Assembly: GCA_016199625.1 (NCBI GenBank)
Contig: JACQGI010000007.1
Span: 1-43,129 of the forward strand
Direction of reading: 5' to 3'
DNA length: 43,129 nt
Origin: Acidobacteriota bacterium
Lineage (GTDB): Bacteria > Acidobacteriota > Vicinamibacteria > Fen-336
Shown here: positions 1 through 7,081 of the stretch, piece by piece
Layout: each line of letters begins with the position of its first letter
How positions within the stretch are numbered: position 1 is the first letter of the stretch
Program-made: the position numbers and the translations under genes
Notes under the pieces: generated by a model
Databases searched by the model: none
What the model saw: only the letters and a program-made list of their open reading frames with translations
Told to the model about the DNA's origin: nothing

Positions 1-105
1 CGGGCTGGCGGCGGGAGGGCCGGGGGCGGGGGCGGTCGGGGGACGGCCGGAGGTGACCGGCTCGGCCGGCTTGGGGGCGTCGGAGGGCTTGCCGAAGATT
101 CCCAT
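1..105 (-). CDS. N-terminus of a small cytoskeletal-type protein, possibly bactofilin (cut by window edge)
   Basis: Only the first 35 codons lie in the window. The protein begins MGIFGKPSDAPKP and continues as a proline/alanine-rich, disordered tail. The ATG is preceded by a strong AGGAGG at 6-7 bases. A short MxIFGK-type start followed by a Pro-rich linker is often seen in bactofilins (polymer-forming cytoskeletal proteins), but the beta-helical core that would prove it is outside the window. It lies 57 bp downstream of the tRNA-Gly gene on the same strand, with no promoter that I can see in between, so it may be read through from the tRNA promoter. The existence of a gene here is fairly sure; its identity is a guess. 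Confidence 0.5.
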   Translation of the reverse strand, partial: MGIFGKPSDAPKPAEPVTSGRPPTAPAPGPPAASP

Positions 106-161
106 GGGTACCTCCTGCTGCTAAGGGACCGACGACTCCGGAAGCGCCTCCGGATCGAAGA

Positions 162-237
162 TGGAGCGGGCGACGGGAATCGAACCCGCGACACCGAGCT
201 TGGGAAGCTCGTACTCTACCAACTGAGCTACGCCCGC
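162..237 (-). tRNA. tRNA-Gly (anticodon CCC)
   Basis: The minus strand folds into a full cloverleaf: a 7-bp acceptor stem GCGGGCG/CGCCCGC, a D-arm starting GCTCAGTTGGTAGAGT, a 5-bp anticodon stem CGAGC/GCTCG around the loop TTCCCAA (anticodon CCC at 202-204), and a T-arm with GGGTTCGATTCCC. The discriminator is U73, as expected for bacterial tRNA-Gly, and the terminal CCA is encoded (162-164). It reads GGG codons. A sigma-70-type promoter lies just upstream. A small hairpin (self-complementary TCCGGA repeats at 137-142 and 149-154) follows the 3' end and could mark processing or weak termination. Confidence 0.96.
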
Positions 238-258
238 TCGACGCGAACGACGATCCTC

Positions 259-287
259 ATGATAGCCACGACCGCCCGGGGGGTCAA
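259..287 (-). promoter_or_regulatory. Sigma-70-type promoter of the tRNA-Gly gene
   Basis: On the minus strand TTGACC (287-282) is separated by exactly 17 bp from TATCAT (264-259). The expected transcript start near 252 gives a leader of about 15 bases before the tRNA. The promoter sits in the gap right after the stop codon of the mutase gene. Confidence 0.75.
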
Positions 288-298
288 GCCTGATCAGA

Positions 299-1648
299 TC
301 AGCCCCGGACGAGGGCGAGGACCTCGTCGCGTCGGCGCTCCATGGCGTCGCGCGAATAGGCCTCGAGGTTCAGCCGCAGGAGCGGCTCCGTGTTGGACGG
401 GCGCACGTTGAAGTGCCAGTCGTCGTAGTCCACCGAGATGCCGTCCATGCGCGTGATGCGCCCGTCGCGGTGCCGCTCCTCGATGCGCGCGAGGGCGGCG
501 GTCACGTCGGACACCTTGGAGTTGATCTCGCCGGAGATATGGTACCGCTCCCGGAGCGGAGCGAGGATCTCGCTCAGGCGACGCCCCTCGCGCCCGATCA
601 TCTCGAGGACGAGCAGAGCGGGGATCATCCCGTTGTCGGCGTACCAGTTGTCCCGGAAGTAGAAGTGCCCCGAGACCTCGCCGCCGAAGACTCCGTTCTC
701 GTCGCGCATCCGCTTCTTGATGAAGGCGTGGCCGACGCGGTTCATGAGGGCCCGCCCCCCGGCGGCCTCAACCTTGTCGCGGACCGCCCGGGACGCCCGC
801 ACGTCGTAGATGACCGTCGCCCCTTTCTCCTTGCGGCAGAAGTGCTCGCCCAGCAGGGCGGTGACGAAGTCTCCGGGGACGAACTCGCCCGTGTCGTCGA
901 TGAAGAAGCAACGGTCGGCGTCGCCGTCCCACGCGATGCCCAGCTGCGCCTTCTCCTGCTTCACCCACTGGACGATCTCGGCCCGGTTCTGCGCCTCGAG
1001 GGGATCCGGGGGGTGGTTCGGGAAGGTCCCGTCGAGATCGAAGTAGAGTCGTACGGTCTCGACGGGCAGCCGGTCGAAGAGGGCGGCGGCGCCCACGGCC
1101 CCCATGCCGTTCCCCGGGTCGAGGACGACCTTGATCTTCGGCACCGCCGCGACGTCGATGAAGGAAAGGCAGTGCCGCGCGTATTCCTCGCCGATGGCCC
1201 GGGTCGCCACCGTCGGTGGCGCCTCGGAGGGGTCGTCGGCGAAGCGGCCAGCGGCCAGCGCCTCGCGGATCTCCTTGATCCCTGCGTCCCCCGACAGGGC
1301 CAGGGCGCCCTTGCGGACCATCTTGATGCCGTTCCACTCCTTGGGGTTGTGCGAGGCCGTGATCATGGCCCCGCCATCGAGGTCGTTCTTCGCGACGGAG
1401 TAATAGAGCATGTCGGTGCCGACGGTGCCGATGTCCACGACGTGGGCCCCCTGGCTGCACGCACCCTTGATGAAGCCCTTGGCGACCTCCGGCGAGGACA
1501 GGCGGGCGTCGCGCCCCACGGCGATGCGGCGTGCCCCCAGGTAATCCACGAAGGCCCGGCCCACGCGCCGCGCCACCTCGCCGTTGATCTGTCCCGGGTA
1601 GATCCCCCGGATGTCGTAGGCCTTGAAGATGCTCGAGTCGATCGGCAT
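299..1648 (-). CDS. Phosphomannomutase/phosphoglucomutase
   Basis: This 449-residue alpha-D-phosphohexomutase interconverts mannose-6-phosphate and mannose-1-phosphate (and probably the glucose equivalents) in the cytoplasm, feeding GDP-mannose and other sugar-nucleotide pools. All four family signatures are visible: the phosphoserine loop TASHNP with Ser99, the Mg-binding loop DGDADR at 241-246, the sugar-recognition loop GEVSGH at 323-328, and the phosphate-binding RPSNTEP near 417-422. Length and motif spacing fit AlgC-type bacterial PMM/PGM enzymes. The gene follows the guanylyltransferase-like gene by 18 bp on the same strand, so the two probably form one operon for activated mannose. 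Which hexose is preferred cannot be told from sequence alone. Confidence 0.93.
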   Translation of the reverse strand: MPIDSSIFKAYDIRGIYPGQINGEVARRVGRAFVDYLGARRIAVGRDARLSSPEVAKGFIKGACSQGAHVVDIGTVGTDMLYYSVAKNDLDGGAMITASHNPKEWNGIKMVRKGALALSGDAGIKEIREALAAGRFADDPSEAPPTVATRAIGEEYARHCLSFIDVAAVPKIKVVLDPGNGMGAVGAAALFDRLPVETVRLYFDLDGTFPNHPPDPLEAQNRAEIVQWVKQEKAQLGIAWDGDADRCFFIDDTGEFVPGDFVTALLGEHFCRKEKGATVIYDVRASRAVRDKVEAAGGRALMNRVGHAFIKKRMRDENGVFGGEVSGHFYFRDNWYADNGMIPALLVLEMIGREGRRLSEILAPLRERYHISGEINSKVSDVTAALARIEERHRDGRITRMDGISVDYDDWHFNVRPSNTEPLLRLNLEAYSRDAMERRRDEVLALVRG

Positions 1649-1666
1649 GGTCCGTCTCCTCTCGGA

Positions 1667-2722
1667 TCAGGAGGTGCGCGAGTGGGGGCTCACCACCGAG
1701 CCCTCACCCAGGACGGCGCCCGGCCGCACGCTGGCGTGGGCGCAGACCCGGACGCCCGTGCCCAGCAGGGCGCCCTCCACCTGTGCCTCTTCGGCGACGA
1801 CGCCTCCGCTCCAGAGGACCGACTCGCGGACCCTCGCGCCCGCCATCAGGCGGACGTCGGCCACGAGGGTGGTCTCGGGTCCCAGGCTCGCGCCCTCTTC
1901 GACGCGACAGCCGGGACCGACGAAGAACGGGGCCTCGAGGACGGCGCCGGCGTCGACCGAGGCCGACTCGTGGACCCAGCCACCGCGGAGCGTGCGCCCC
2001 TCGAGGTCGACCGGGAAGCGGCCGCACAGGATGTCGCGGTGGACCTGGAGGTACTTCTCGGGCGTGCCGATGTCGATCCAGTAGCCGCGATGCACGTGGG
2101 CCCGCACGAGGGATCCCCTGGCCAGGAGCTCGGGGAAGAAGGCGCGCTCGATGGAGTGGTTGACCCCGGCCGGCATGAGCGCCAGGGTGGAGGTGTTGAG
2201 GACGTAGATGCCCGCGTTGATCGTGTCGGTGGTGATCTGGGACGGGTCGGGCTTCTCGACGAAGCGGCGCACCCGGCCCGAGTCGTCGGTCTCCACGAGG
2301 CCGTAAGCCGAGGGATTCGGAACGGGCGTCAGGACGAGCGTCGCCTCCGCGTGCGAGGCCCTGTGCTCGGCCACGACCGCGGGCAAGTCCACGTCCGTGA
2401 GGACGTCCCCGTTGAACACGACCGTGAGGGCGTCGAGCCAGCGCTCGGCGTTCTTCACGGCGCCGCCGGTTCCCAGGGGCGCGTCCTCCACCGCATAGTG
2501 GATCCGTTTGCCGACGCGGGCGCCGTCCCCGAAGACCGCCTGCACCCGCTCGGGACGGTAGGCGAGGGAGAACACGACCTCCTCGACCCCGACGCGGGAG
2601 AGCAGGTCGAGCTGATGGCGCAGGAAAGGCCGGTCCACCACGGGAACCACGGGCTTCGGTGTGGCGAGCGTCAAGGGCCGGAGCCGTGTGCCTTCCCCTC
2701 CGGCGAGGATCACCGCTTTCAT
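1667..2722 (-). CDS. Sugar-1-phosphate nucleotidyltransferase, mannose-1-phosphate guanylyltransferase type
   Basis: A 351-residue NDP-sugar pyrophosphorylase. It starts MKAVILAGGEGTRLRPLT, the nucleotide-binding loop of the family, followed by TPKPVVPVVDRP. The N-terminal Rossmann-like transferase domain (about 1-235) carries NGDVL near residue 103 (metal and sugar binding). The C-terminal part (about 245-345) is rich in hexapeptide-like repeats (ESASV, GPGCRVEEGASL, GARV), a left-handed beta-helix. This layout matches GMPPB-like GDP-mannose pyrophosphorylases, and the mutase partner next door supports GDP-mannose; a glucose-1-phosphate enzyme is the alternative. I chose the ATG at 2722 because the longer frame only adds an unlikely arginine/proline-rich extension. 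No good ribosome-binding site is visible. Confidence 0.88.
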   Translation of the reverse strand: MKAVILAGGEGTRLRPLTLATPKPVVPVVDRPFLRHQLDLLSRVGVEEVVFSLAYRPERVQAVFGDGARVGKRIHYAVEDAPLGTGGAVKNAERWLDALTVVFNGDVLTDVDLPAVVAEHRASHAEATLVLTPVPNPSAYGLVETDDSGRVRRFVEKPDPSQITTDTINAGIYVLNTSTLALMPAGVNHSIERAFFPELLARGSLVRAHVHRGYWIDIGTPEKYLQVHRDILCGRFPVDLEGRTLRGGWVHESASVDAGAVLEAPFFVGPGCRVEEGASLGPETTLVADVRLMAGARVRESVLWSGGVVAEEAQVEGALLGTGVRVCAHASVRPGAVLGEGSVVSPHSRTS

Positions 2723-2752
2723 GGGCGCCCGCCGAGCCCCGACGGGCGGGGG

Positions 2753-2761
2753 ATCATAGCA
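2753..2761 (-). promoter_or_regulatory. Probable extended -10 promoter for the guanylyltransferase-mutase operon
   Basis: The minus strand reads TGCTATGAT, an extended -10 element (TATGAT at 2758-2753), about 30 bases before the ATG at 2722. No convincing -35 is present. It faces a second extended -10 for the divergent dehydrogenase gene. Confidence 0.45.
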
Positions 2762-2790
2762 CTCTCGCGGGGGGCTCGGAAGCGACCGCA

Positions 2791-2799
2791 TGTTACACT
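2791..2799 (+). promoter_or_regulatory. Probable extended -10 promoter for the dehydrogenase-pgsA operon
   Basis: TGTTACACT (extended TGn followed by TACACT, 2794-2799) lies about 108 bases before the TTG start at 2908. There is no clear -35. The 185-bp divergent gap otherwise holds only GC-rich sequence. Confidence 0.4.
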
Positions 2800-2907
2800 G
2801 CGGGTTCGGTTTCCGGCCGAGCCGACGGTGATCGATGCCGTCGGATCGGTGGAGACCGTGGCTCGCGACCGGACGGGAACGCGGCGGGAAGCAGCGGAGG
2901 AACCACT

Positions 2908-4215
2908 TTGGACGACATCGCGTCGGCACTCGAAGAGAAGATCCGAAAAGGCGAGGCCCGCCTCGGTACGCTGGGCCTCGGCTACGTGGGCCTCCCGCTG
3001 TCCGTGGAGTTCGCGGCGGCAGGACTTCGGGTGACCGGCTTCGACCTATCCGCCGACAAGGTCGAGGCGGTCAACCGAGGGGAGTCCTACGTCGGGGACG
3101 TGCCTTCGGAGCGCCTGGCGCCCCTCGTCCGCGACGGCCGCCTCCGGGCGAGCGGCGACTTCGACGAGCTCGCCGCGTGCGACGCCGTGATCATCTGCGT
3201 GCCGACGCCCCTGAGCAAGACCAAGGACCCGGACCTGTCCATGGTCGTCGAGGCTGCGAAGGCCATCGCGGCGCGGCTTCGCCAGGGGCAGCTCGTGGTG
3301 CTGGAGAGCACGACCTACCCCGGCACGACCGAGGAGCTGATCCTCCCGCTGCTCTCCGAGCGCGGCCTCGCCGTCGGCGAGTCCTTCTTCCTCGCATTCT
3401 CCCCCGAGCGCGTGGATCCGGGGAACTCGCGGTACAACACGCGGAACACGCCGAAGATCATCGGGGGCGCGACCCCGGCGTGCACCCGTGTGGCGCGCGC
3501 GCTGTACTCGCGTGCCATCGATACCGTCATCCCAGTGTCGTCCACGCGCACCGCCGAGATGGTGAAGCTGCTCGAGAACACGTTTCGCAGCGTGAACATC
3601 GGCCTCGTCAACGAGGTGGCCCTCATGTGCGACCGCCTGGGGGTGGACGTCTGGGAGGTCATCGACGCGGCGGCGAGCAAGCCGTTCGGCTTCATGGCGT
3701 TCTACCCGGGTCCGGGGCTCGGCGGACACTGCATTCCCATCGACCCGCTCTACCTGTCGTGGAAGCTCAAGACGCTCAACTACCGTGCGCGTTTCATCGA
3801 GCTGGCGGGGGAGATCAACTCGGAGATGCCGGAATACGTCTGCTCGCGCGTGGCCGATGCGCTGAACGACCGCGAGAAGGCGGTCAAGGGGAGCCGGATC
3901 CTCGTGCTCGGGGTGACCTACAAGCGCGACATCGACGACGTGCGGGAGTCGCCGGCCCTGGACATCCTGCGGATCCTCGAGTCGCGGGGCGCCCGCGTCA
4001 GCTACAATGACCCCCACGTTCCCGCCCTGGAGATGAACGAGGTCGCCCTTCGCTCCGTGGAGCTCCTCCCGGCCGCCCGGGACGCCGACGCCGTGGTGAT
4101 CGTCACGGATCACTCCGCGTACCCCTACCGGGAGATCGTCGAGGCTGCGCGGCTCGTGGTGGACACGCGCAACGCGACGAAGGGGATCGTATCGAGCAAG
4201 ATCCTGAAGCTCTGA
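2908..4215 (+). CDS. Nucleotide-sugar 6-dehydrogenase, WbpA/TviB-like (UDP-GlcNAc type)
   Basis: A 435-residue NAD-dependent enzyme that oxidises C6 of a UDP-hexosamine to the uronic acid in two steps for surface polysaccharide. It has the Rossmann loop GLGYVGLP (23-30), the VPTPL strand, STTYPGTTEE, the substrate-binding SPERVDPGN, and the catalytic Cys275 in GGHCIPIDP. The STTYPGTTEE and GHCIP context resembles WbpA/TviB (UDP-GlcNAc or UDP-GalNAc) more than UDP-glucose dehydrogenase, though substrate is inferred. I chose the TTG start because GGAGG (2896-2900) lies 7 bases upstream and the conserved fold begins directly after it; the frame is open further upstream but without family similarity. 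pgsA follows by 8 bp. Confidence 0.9.
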   Translation: MDDIASALEEKIRKGEARLGTLGLGYVGLPLSVEFAAAGLRVTGFDLSADKVEAVNRGESYVGDVPSERLAPLVRDGRLRASGDFDELAACDAVIICVPTPLSKTKDPDLSMVVEAAKAIAARLRQGQLVVLESTTYPGTTEELILPLLSERGLAVGESFFLAFSPERVDPGNSRYNTRNTPKIIGGATPACTRVARALYSRAIDTVIPVSSTRTAEMVKLLENTFRSVNIGLVNEVALMCDRLGVDVWEVIDAAASKPFGFMAFYPGPGLGGHCIPIDPLYLSWKLKTLNYRARFIELAGEINSEMPEYVCSRVADALNDREKAVKGSRILVLGVTYKRDIDDVRESPALDILRILESRGARVSYNDPHVPALEMNEVALRSVELLPAARDADAVVIVTDHSAYPYREIVEAARLVVDTRNATKGIVSSKILKL

Positions 4216-4223
4216 GGGGCCCC

Positions 4224-4820
4224 GTGAACCTTCCGAACGCCTTGACGCTCCTGCGCATCTTCCTCGTGCCCGTGCTCGTCGTGGTGCTCCTGACGCGGAG
4301 CCGCACCGAGGGCGGGCTGTTCCTCGGCACGGCGATCTTCGGCCTCGCAGTCCTGACCGACTATCTGGACGGGTACTTCGCCCGACGGCGCAACCAGGTC
4401 ACGAAGGTCGGCATCCTCCTGGACCCCATCGCCGACAAGCTCCTGACGGCCGCCGCGTTCCTGTCCCTCGTGGAGATGGGAGCCGTTCCGGCGTGGATGG
4501 TGACGATCGTCCTGGGACGCGAGTTCGCCGTCACGGGGCTGCGGAACATCGCGGCGGGGCGTGGCGTCCTGATCCCGGCGTCGGGGCTTGGAAAGGGGAA
4601 GATGGTCTCGCAGGTCGTGGCGATCGTGCTGCTGCTCCTGGGCCGGCGTTACGCCGTCCTGCAGGGGCCCGCCCTCGCGGTGCTGTGGGTCGTGGTCGTG
4701 CTGGCGCTGATCTCCGGTGTGGACTACTTTCACCGGTTCTGGCGGGAGGTGTTGCGCCCGTCGCCTCGACCGGCGAGCGACAGGGACGCCTATGACGGAT
4801 CGAAGGCGAGGGTGGAGTAG
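4224..4820 (+). CDS. pgsA: CDP-diacylglycerol-glycerol-3-phosphate 3-phosphatidyltransferase
   Basis: PgsA transfers the phosphatidyl group from CDP-diacylglycerol to glycerol-3-phosphate, the committed step to phosphatidylglycerol, in the inner membrane. The 198-residue product has the CDP-alcohol phosphotransferase signature DG-x2-AR-x8-G-x3-D-x3-D, here DGYFAR and GILLDPIAD (about 52-75), with hydrophobic segments before and after it (MNLPNALTLLRIFLVPVLVV at the start, then three to four more). The usual family length is 180-200. It starts with GTG behind GAGGGG, 8 bp after the dehydrogenase stop, so the two are probably cotranscribed. The C-terminal 20 residues are polar and non-conserved. 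Confidence 0.93.
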   Translation: MNLPNALTLLRIFLVPVLVVVLLTRSRTEGGLFLGTAIFGLAVLTDYLDGYFARRRNQVTKVGILLDPIADKLLTAAAFLSLVEMGAVPAWMVTIVLGREFAVTGLRNIAAGRGVLIPASGLGKGKMVSQVVAIVLLLLGRRYAVLQGPALAVLWVVVVLALISGVDYFHRFWREVLRPSPRPASDRDAYDGSKARVE

Positions 4821-4842
4821 CGAGGCGAGGCCGAGGAGGCGA

Positions 4843-4868
4843 AGGGCCCGGGATGCGCTCCGGGCCCT
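4843..4868. terminator. Hairpin between convergent pgsA and LysM genes, possible bidirectional terminator
   Basis: AGGGCCCGG (4843-4851) and CCGGGCCCT (4860-4868) form a perfect 9-bp stem with an 8-base loop. It lies in the 78-bp gap between two genes that point at each other. Neither side has a T-tract, so intrinsic termination would be non-classical. Confidence 0.45.
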
Positions 4869-4898
4869 CGTCGCGTCTGCGGACTCGATGGAGCGAGG

Positions 4899-6059
4899 CT
4901 AGCGAAGCTCGACTTCGTCTCCGGGCATGACGGCGTCAGTGCTGTAGATCAGCTTGGCGGTCGCCGTGCGCTCGCGAACGGTCAGGATGGCGGCCTCCCC
5001 GAGGACGTTCCGGGCCGTGGGCACGGAGGGGTACATCACCCTGTAGATGACCAGGACGTTGCCCGGGGCAATGCCGTTCTCGGATCCCAGGTCGATGCTC
5101 ACCATGTGGCCCGCAGCGGCGATGGACGCGTCGTCGGCGATGTCGAGGACGTACCCGTGGGCCTTGCCGCTCGGGGGCGTGAGGCGGTCGGCGTGCGGCC
5201 GGCGCAGGACCAGCGGCACGTTCACCTTCTCGAAGGGCTTCAGGTAGTCACCGAGGTGGATGTCGTTGCAGGCCTGCTCGATCGAGAGGGTGGCCGTGTT
5301 CTCCTGGACCAGGATCACGCGGCCCCAGCCGAGGGTCTCGATCTTGGTGCCCAGGCCCCTCCCGCTCGTCGGGTGCTTCACGCTGTAAGCGGCGTGGTGG
5401 ATCGTGTAGACGTCGCCCGTCTTGACCCCCGCGTTGCTCCCCTTGCCCAGGTAGAGAATGTCCCGGTCGCCGAAGGCGTTCTTCGCGGAGCCCTGCTCGG
5501 AGCCCACGATCTTCAGGCTCTCGTCCTCTCGGTCGGAGGCGATGTAGTGCGCGCACTGCATCGAGGCCTCCTCGGTGACCGGGTAGAGCACCGTTCCCGG
5601 CCCGACGCCCTCCGGGCCCTCGCCGGGGAGGCCCTCGAGGTCCTCCGCTCCGGGCTCGCCGGCTCCGGGTCCGCCGGGCTCGCCGGCCTGAGCGGCCACC
5701 AGTGCGACCTTGGGGAGGATGATGGGGTCGCCCGGATAGATCCAGTGGGCGTCGGTGATGTACTTGTTGTGGTCCCAGATCTGCGGCCAGAGGTAGGGGT
5801 TCCCGAGGAAGCGCTGCGCGATGTCCCAGAGCGTGTCGTCCTTGACGACGACGTAGTAGGACTCACCCTCGGGGATGCTCTCGGGGTACTTGTTCTTCGA
5901 CCAGTGCGGAGCCACCGTCGCGGGGCCGGTCTGCAGGCCGGCGGCGGGAGGGGCGGCCTGGGAGGCGTCCGCGGGCGGTGCCGTCTGCGCCACGGCACTC
6001 CCGAGCCCCAGGGAGAACGCGACGACACCGCACAGGATGCCGATTCCGTTCGCTCTCAC
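4899..6059 (-). CDS. Secreted LysM-domain protein
   Basis: A 386-residue exported protein. It begins with a signal peptide (about 1-25, ending SAVAQ), followed by an Ala/Pro/Gln-rich linker and one LysM domain (about 67-117; VVKDDTLWDIAQRFLG and the IYPGDPIILP ending). LysM binds peptidoglycan, so the protein most likely sits in the periplasm or at the wall. The rest (about 160-386) is a beta-rich region with repeated short motifs such as GDVYTIHH and GNVLVIYR, which I do not recognise; it may be two related barrels. I chose the GTG at 6059 because AGGAGG (6067-6072) lies 7 bases upstream and a clean signal peptide follows; the longer open frame is a shadow of the bamD-like gene. It has its own promoter. 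Confidence 0.88.
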   Translation of the reverse strand: MRANGIGILCGVVAFSLGLGSAVAQTAPPADASQAAPPAAGLQTGPATVAPHWSKNKYPESIPEGESYYVVVKDDTLWDIAQRFLGNPYLWPQIWDHNKYITDAHWIYPGDPIILPKVALVAAQAGEPGGPGAGEPGAEDLEGLPGEGPEGVGPGTVLYPVTEEASMQCAHYIASDREDESLKIVGSEQGSAKNAFGDRDILYLGKGSNAGVKTGDVYTIHHAAYSVKHPTSGRGLGTKIETLGWGRVILVQENTATLSIEQACNDIHLGDYLKPFEKVNVPLVLRRPHADRLTPPSGKAHGYVLDIADDASIAAAGHMVSIDLGSENGIAPGNVLVIYRVMYPSVPTARNVLGEAAILTVRERTATAKLIYSTDAVMPGDEVELR

Positions 6060-6170
6060 TGCCTTACCTCCTGGACGGGCCCGACGCCACACCGTCCGAA
6101 CGCCCACGCTTCCCGGATCGGCCGCCACACGACCCCTCGAGACCCCCGACCACACCGGGAAGTTTGGCCG

Positions 6171-6200
6171 ATGGTAGCAGGAAAAGAGTCGAGTCGTCAA
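6171..6200 (-). promoter_or_regulatory. Sigma-70-type promoter of the LysM gene
   Basis: The minus strand has TTGACG (6200-6195), an 18-bp spacer ending in TGC, and TACCAT (6176-6171). The expected start near 6164 gives a leader of about 105 bases before the GTG at 6059. The leader shows no obvious riboswitch. Confidence 0.65.
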
Positions 6201-6217
6201 GAGTTTTTTTGCAGATT

Positions 6218-6234
6218 CTAAAGTGACACTTGAG
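6218..6234. promoter_or_regulatory. Palindrome upstream of the LysM promoter, possible activator site
   Basis: CTAAAGTG-A-CACTTGAG is a 17-bp inverted repeat (7 of 8 pairs match; the AAGTG/CACTT core is exact). Its centre at 6226 is about 62 bp before the predicted LysM transcript start, the spacing of class I activator sites. It lies directly after the bamD-like stop codon in an unusually AT-rich patch that also holds a run of seven T. Confidence 0.35.
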
Positions 6235-6235
6235 C

Positions 6236-7081
6236 TTAGGGCGTCGTGTCGGGCGAGGGTGAGGCGGGTGTGACTGGAGCCACTGCAGGTGCGGGGGCGG
6301 CGGGGGCCTGCGACAGGCGGTCCATGAGCTCCCGCGCTTCGTCGGCCCACTCGCTTTGAGGATAGCCTTCGACGAGACGCCCCAGATGGGGCCGGGCCTC
6401 GGCCTCCCGGCCGGCGGCGGCGAGGCACTGGGCCAGGCGGTAGAGAACCTCGTCCAGGCGGCTGTAGTCGGGGTAGTCGGAGAGGATGCCCTCGTAGCGG
6501 CCGATGGCCGCCCTGCAGGCCTGGCGCGTGCGCTGGTAGAAGTAGCCCGCGAGGAATTCCGCTCGCGCGAGGCTCTGGCGGCAGACGGCGATGCGCTCCC
6601 GGGCCGTCTCCATCTGGCCCGAGGAGGGGTAGATCTCCAGGAGCCGCTGGAACTCCTCCAGGGCGTGGAGCGTGGGCGTCTGGTCCCGGTCGGGGCCGTT
6701 GCGTTGCCGGAAGAAGCACTCTCCTACCTGAAACTGCGCGTAGTCGGAGCGGGGGTGGGACGGATAAAGGGTGAGGAACTCCCGGTAGGCGGACACGGCC
6801 AGGATGTAGTTGGCGGCTCCGCCCTCCTGGTAGTGGCTGTCTGCGAGGGCGAGGCGGGCGGCCGGTTGCAGCGAGCTCTGGGGGAAGCCATCGACGATGC
6901 GCTTGAAATGCTGGCGCGCGCTCTCCCAGTTCTTCTTCGCGAAGGCCTTCTGACCCTCCTCCCAGATGAGCTGGTCGGAGTTGCTGGCGAGCACGGCGAT
7001 GTCGGCTTCGCCGCCGTGGGCGCACGCGAAGGCCGCGAGGGCCGAACCCAGGAGGGTGGCCAGCGGGGCGAGCCGCCTCAC
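6236..7081 (-). CDS. bamD: BamD-like outer-membrane assembly TPR lipoprotein
   Basis: A 281-residue TPR protein. Its N-terminus MRRLAPLATLLGSALAAFAC looks like a lipoprotein signal with the acylated residue at Cys20, although the lipobox (AFAC) is imperfect. The BamD/YfiO pattern is clear: EGQKAFAKKNWESARQHFKR, then FLTLYPSHPRSDYAQFQVGEC and a second block with the FQRLLEIYPSS repeat, five TPR-like units over about 35-265. BamD helps BamA insert beta-barrels into the outer membrane. The tail is Ala/Pro-rich and disordered. I chose the GTG at 7081 because it forms a GTGA overlap with the epimerase stop and gives a proper signal peptide. It is the last gene of the aroC operon. Confidence 0.82.
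   Translation of the reverse strand: MRRLAPLATLLGSALAAFACAHGGEADIAVLASNSDQLIWEEGQKAFAKKNWESARQHFKRIVDGFPQSSLQPAARLALADSHYQEGGAANYILAVSAYREFLTLYPSHPRSDYAQFQVGECFFRQRNGPDRDQTPTLHALEEFQRLLEIYPSSGQMETARERIAVCRQSLARAEFLAGYFYQRTRQACRAAIGRYEGILSDYPDYSRLDEVLYRLAQCLAAAGREAEARPHLGRLVEGYPQSEWADEARELMDRLSQAPAAPAPAVAPVTPASPSPDTTP

Noticed and set aside
413-3034. Plus-strand open frame of 873 codons opposite the sugar-nucleotide genes
   Set aside because: It is antisense to two genes with clear motifs, and its composition (Val/Asp/Arg/Gly/His-rich) is the usual shadow of GC-rich codons.
6060-7025. Extended reading frame upstream of the LysM gene that would fuse it to another protein
   Set aside because: This stretch is the wrong frame of the bamD-like gene; the GTG at 6059 has a strong ribosome-binding site and a signal peptide follows.
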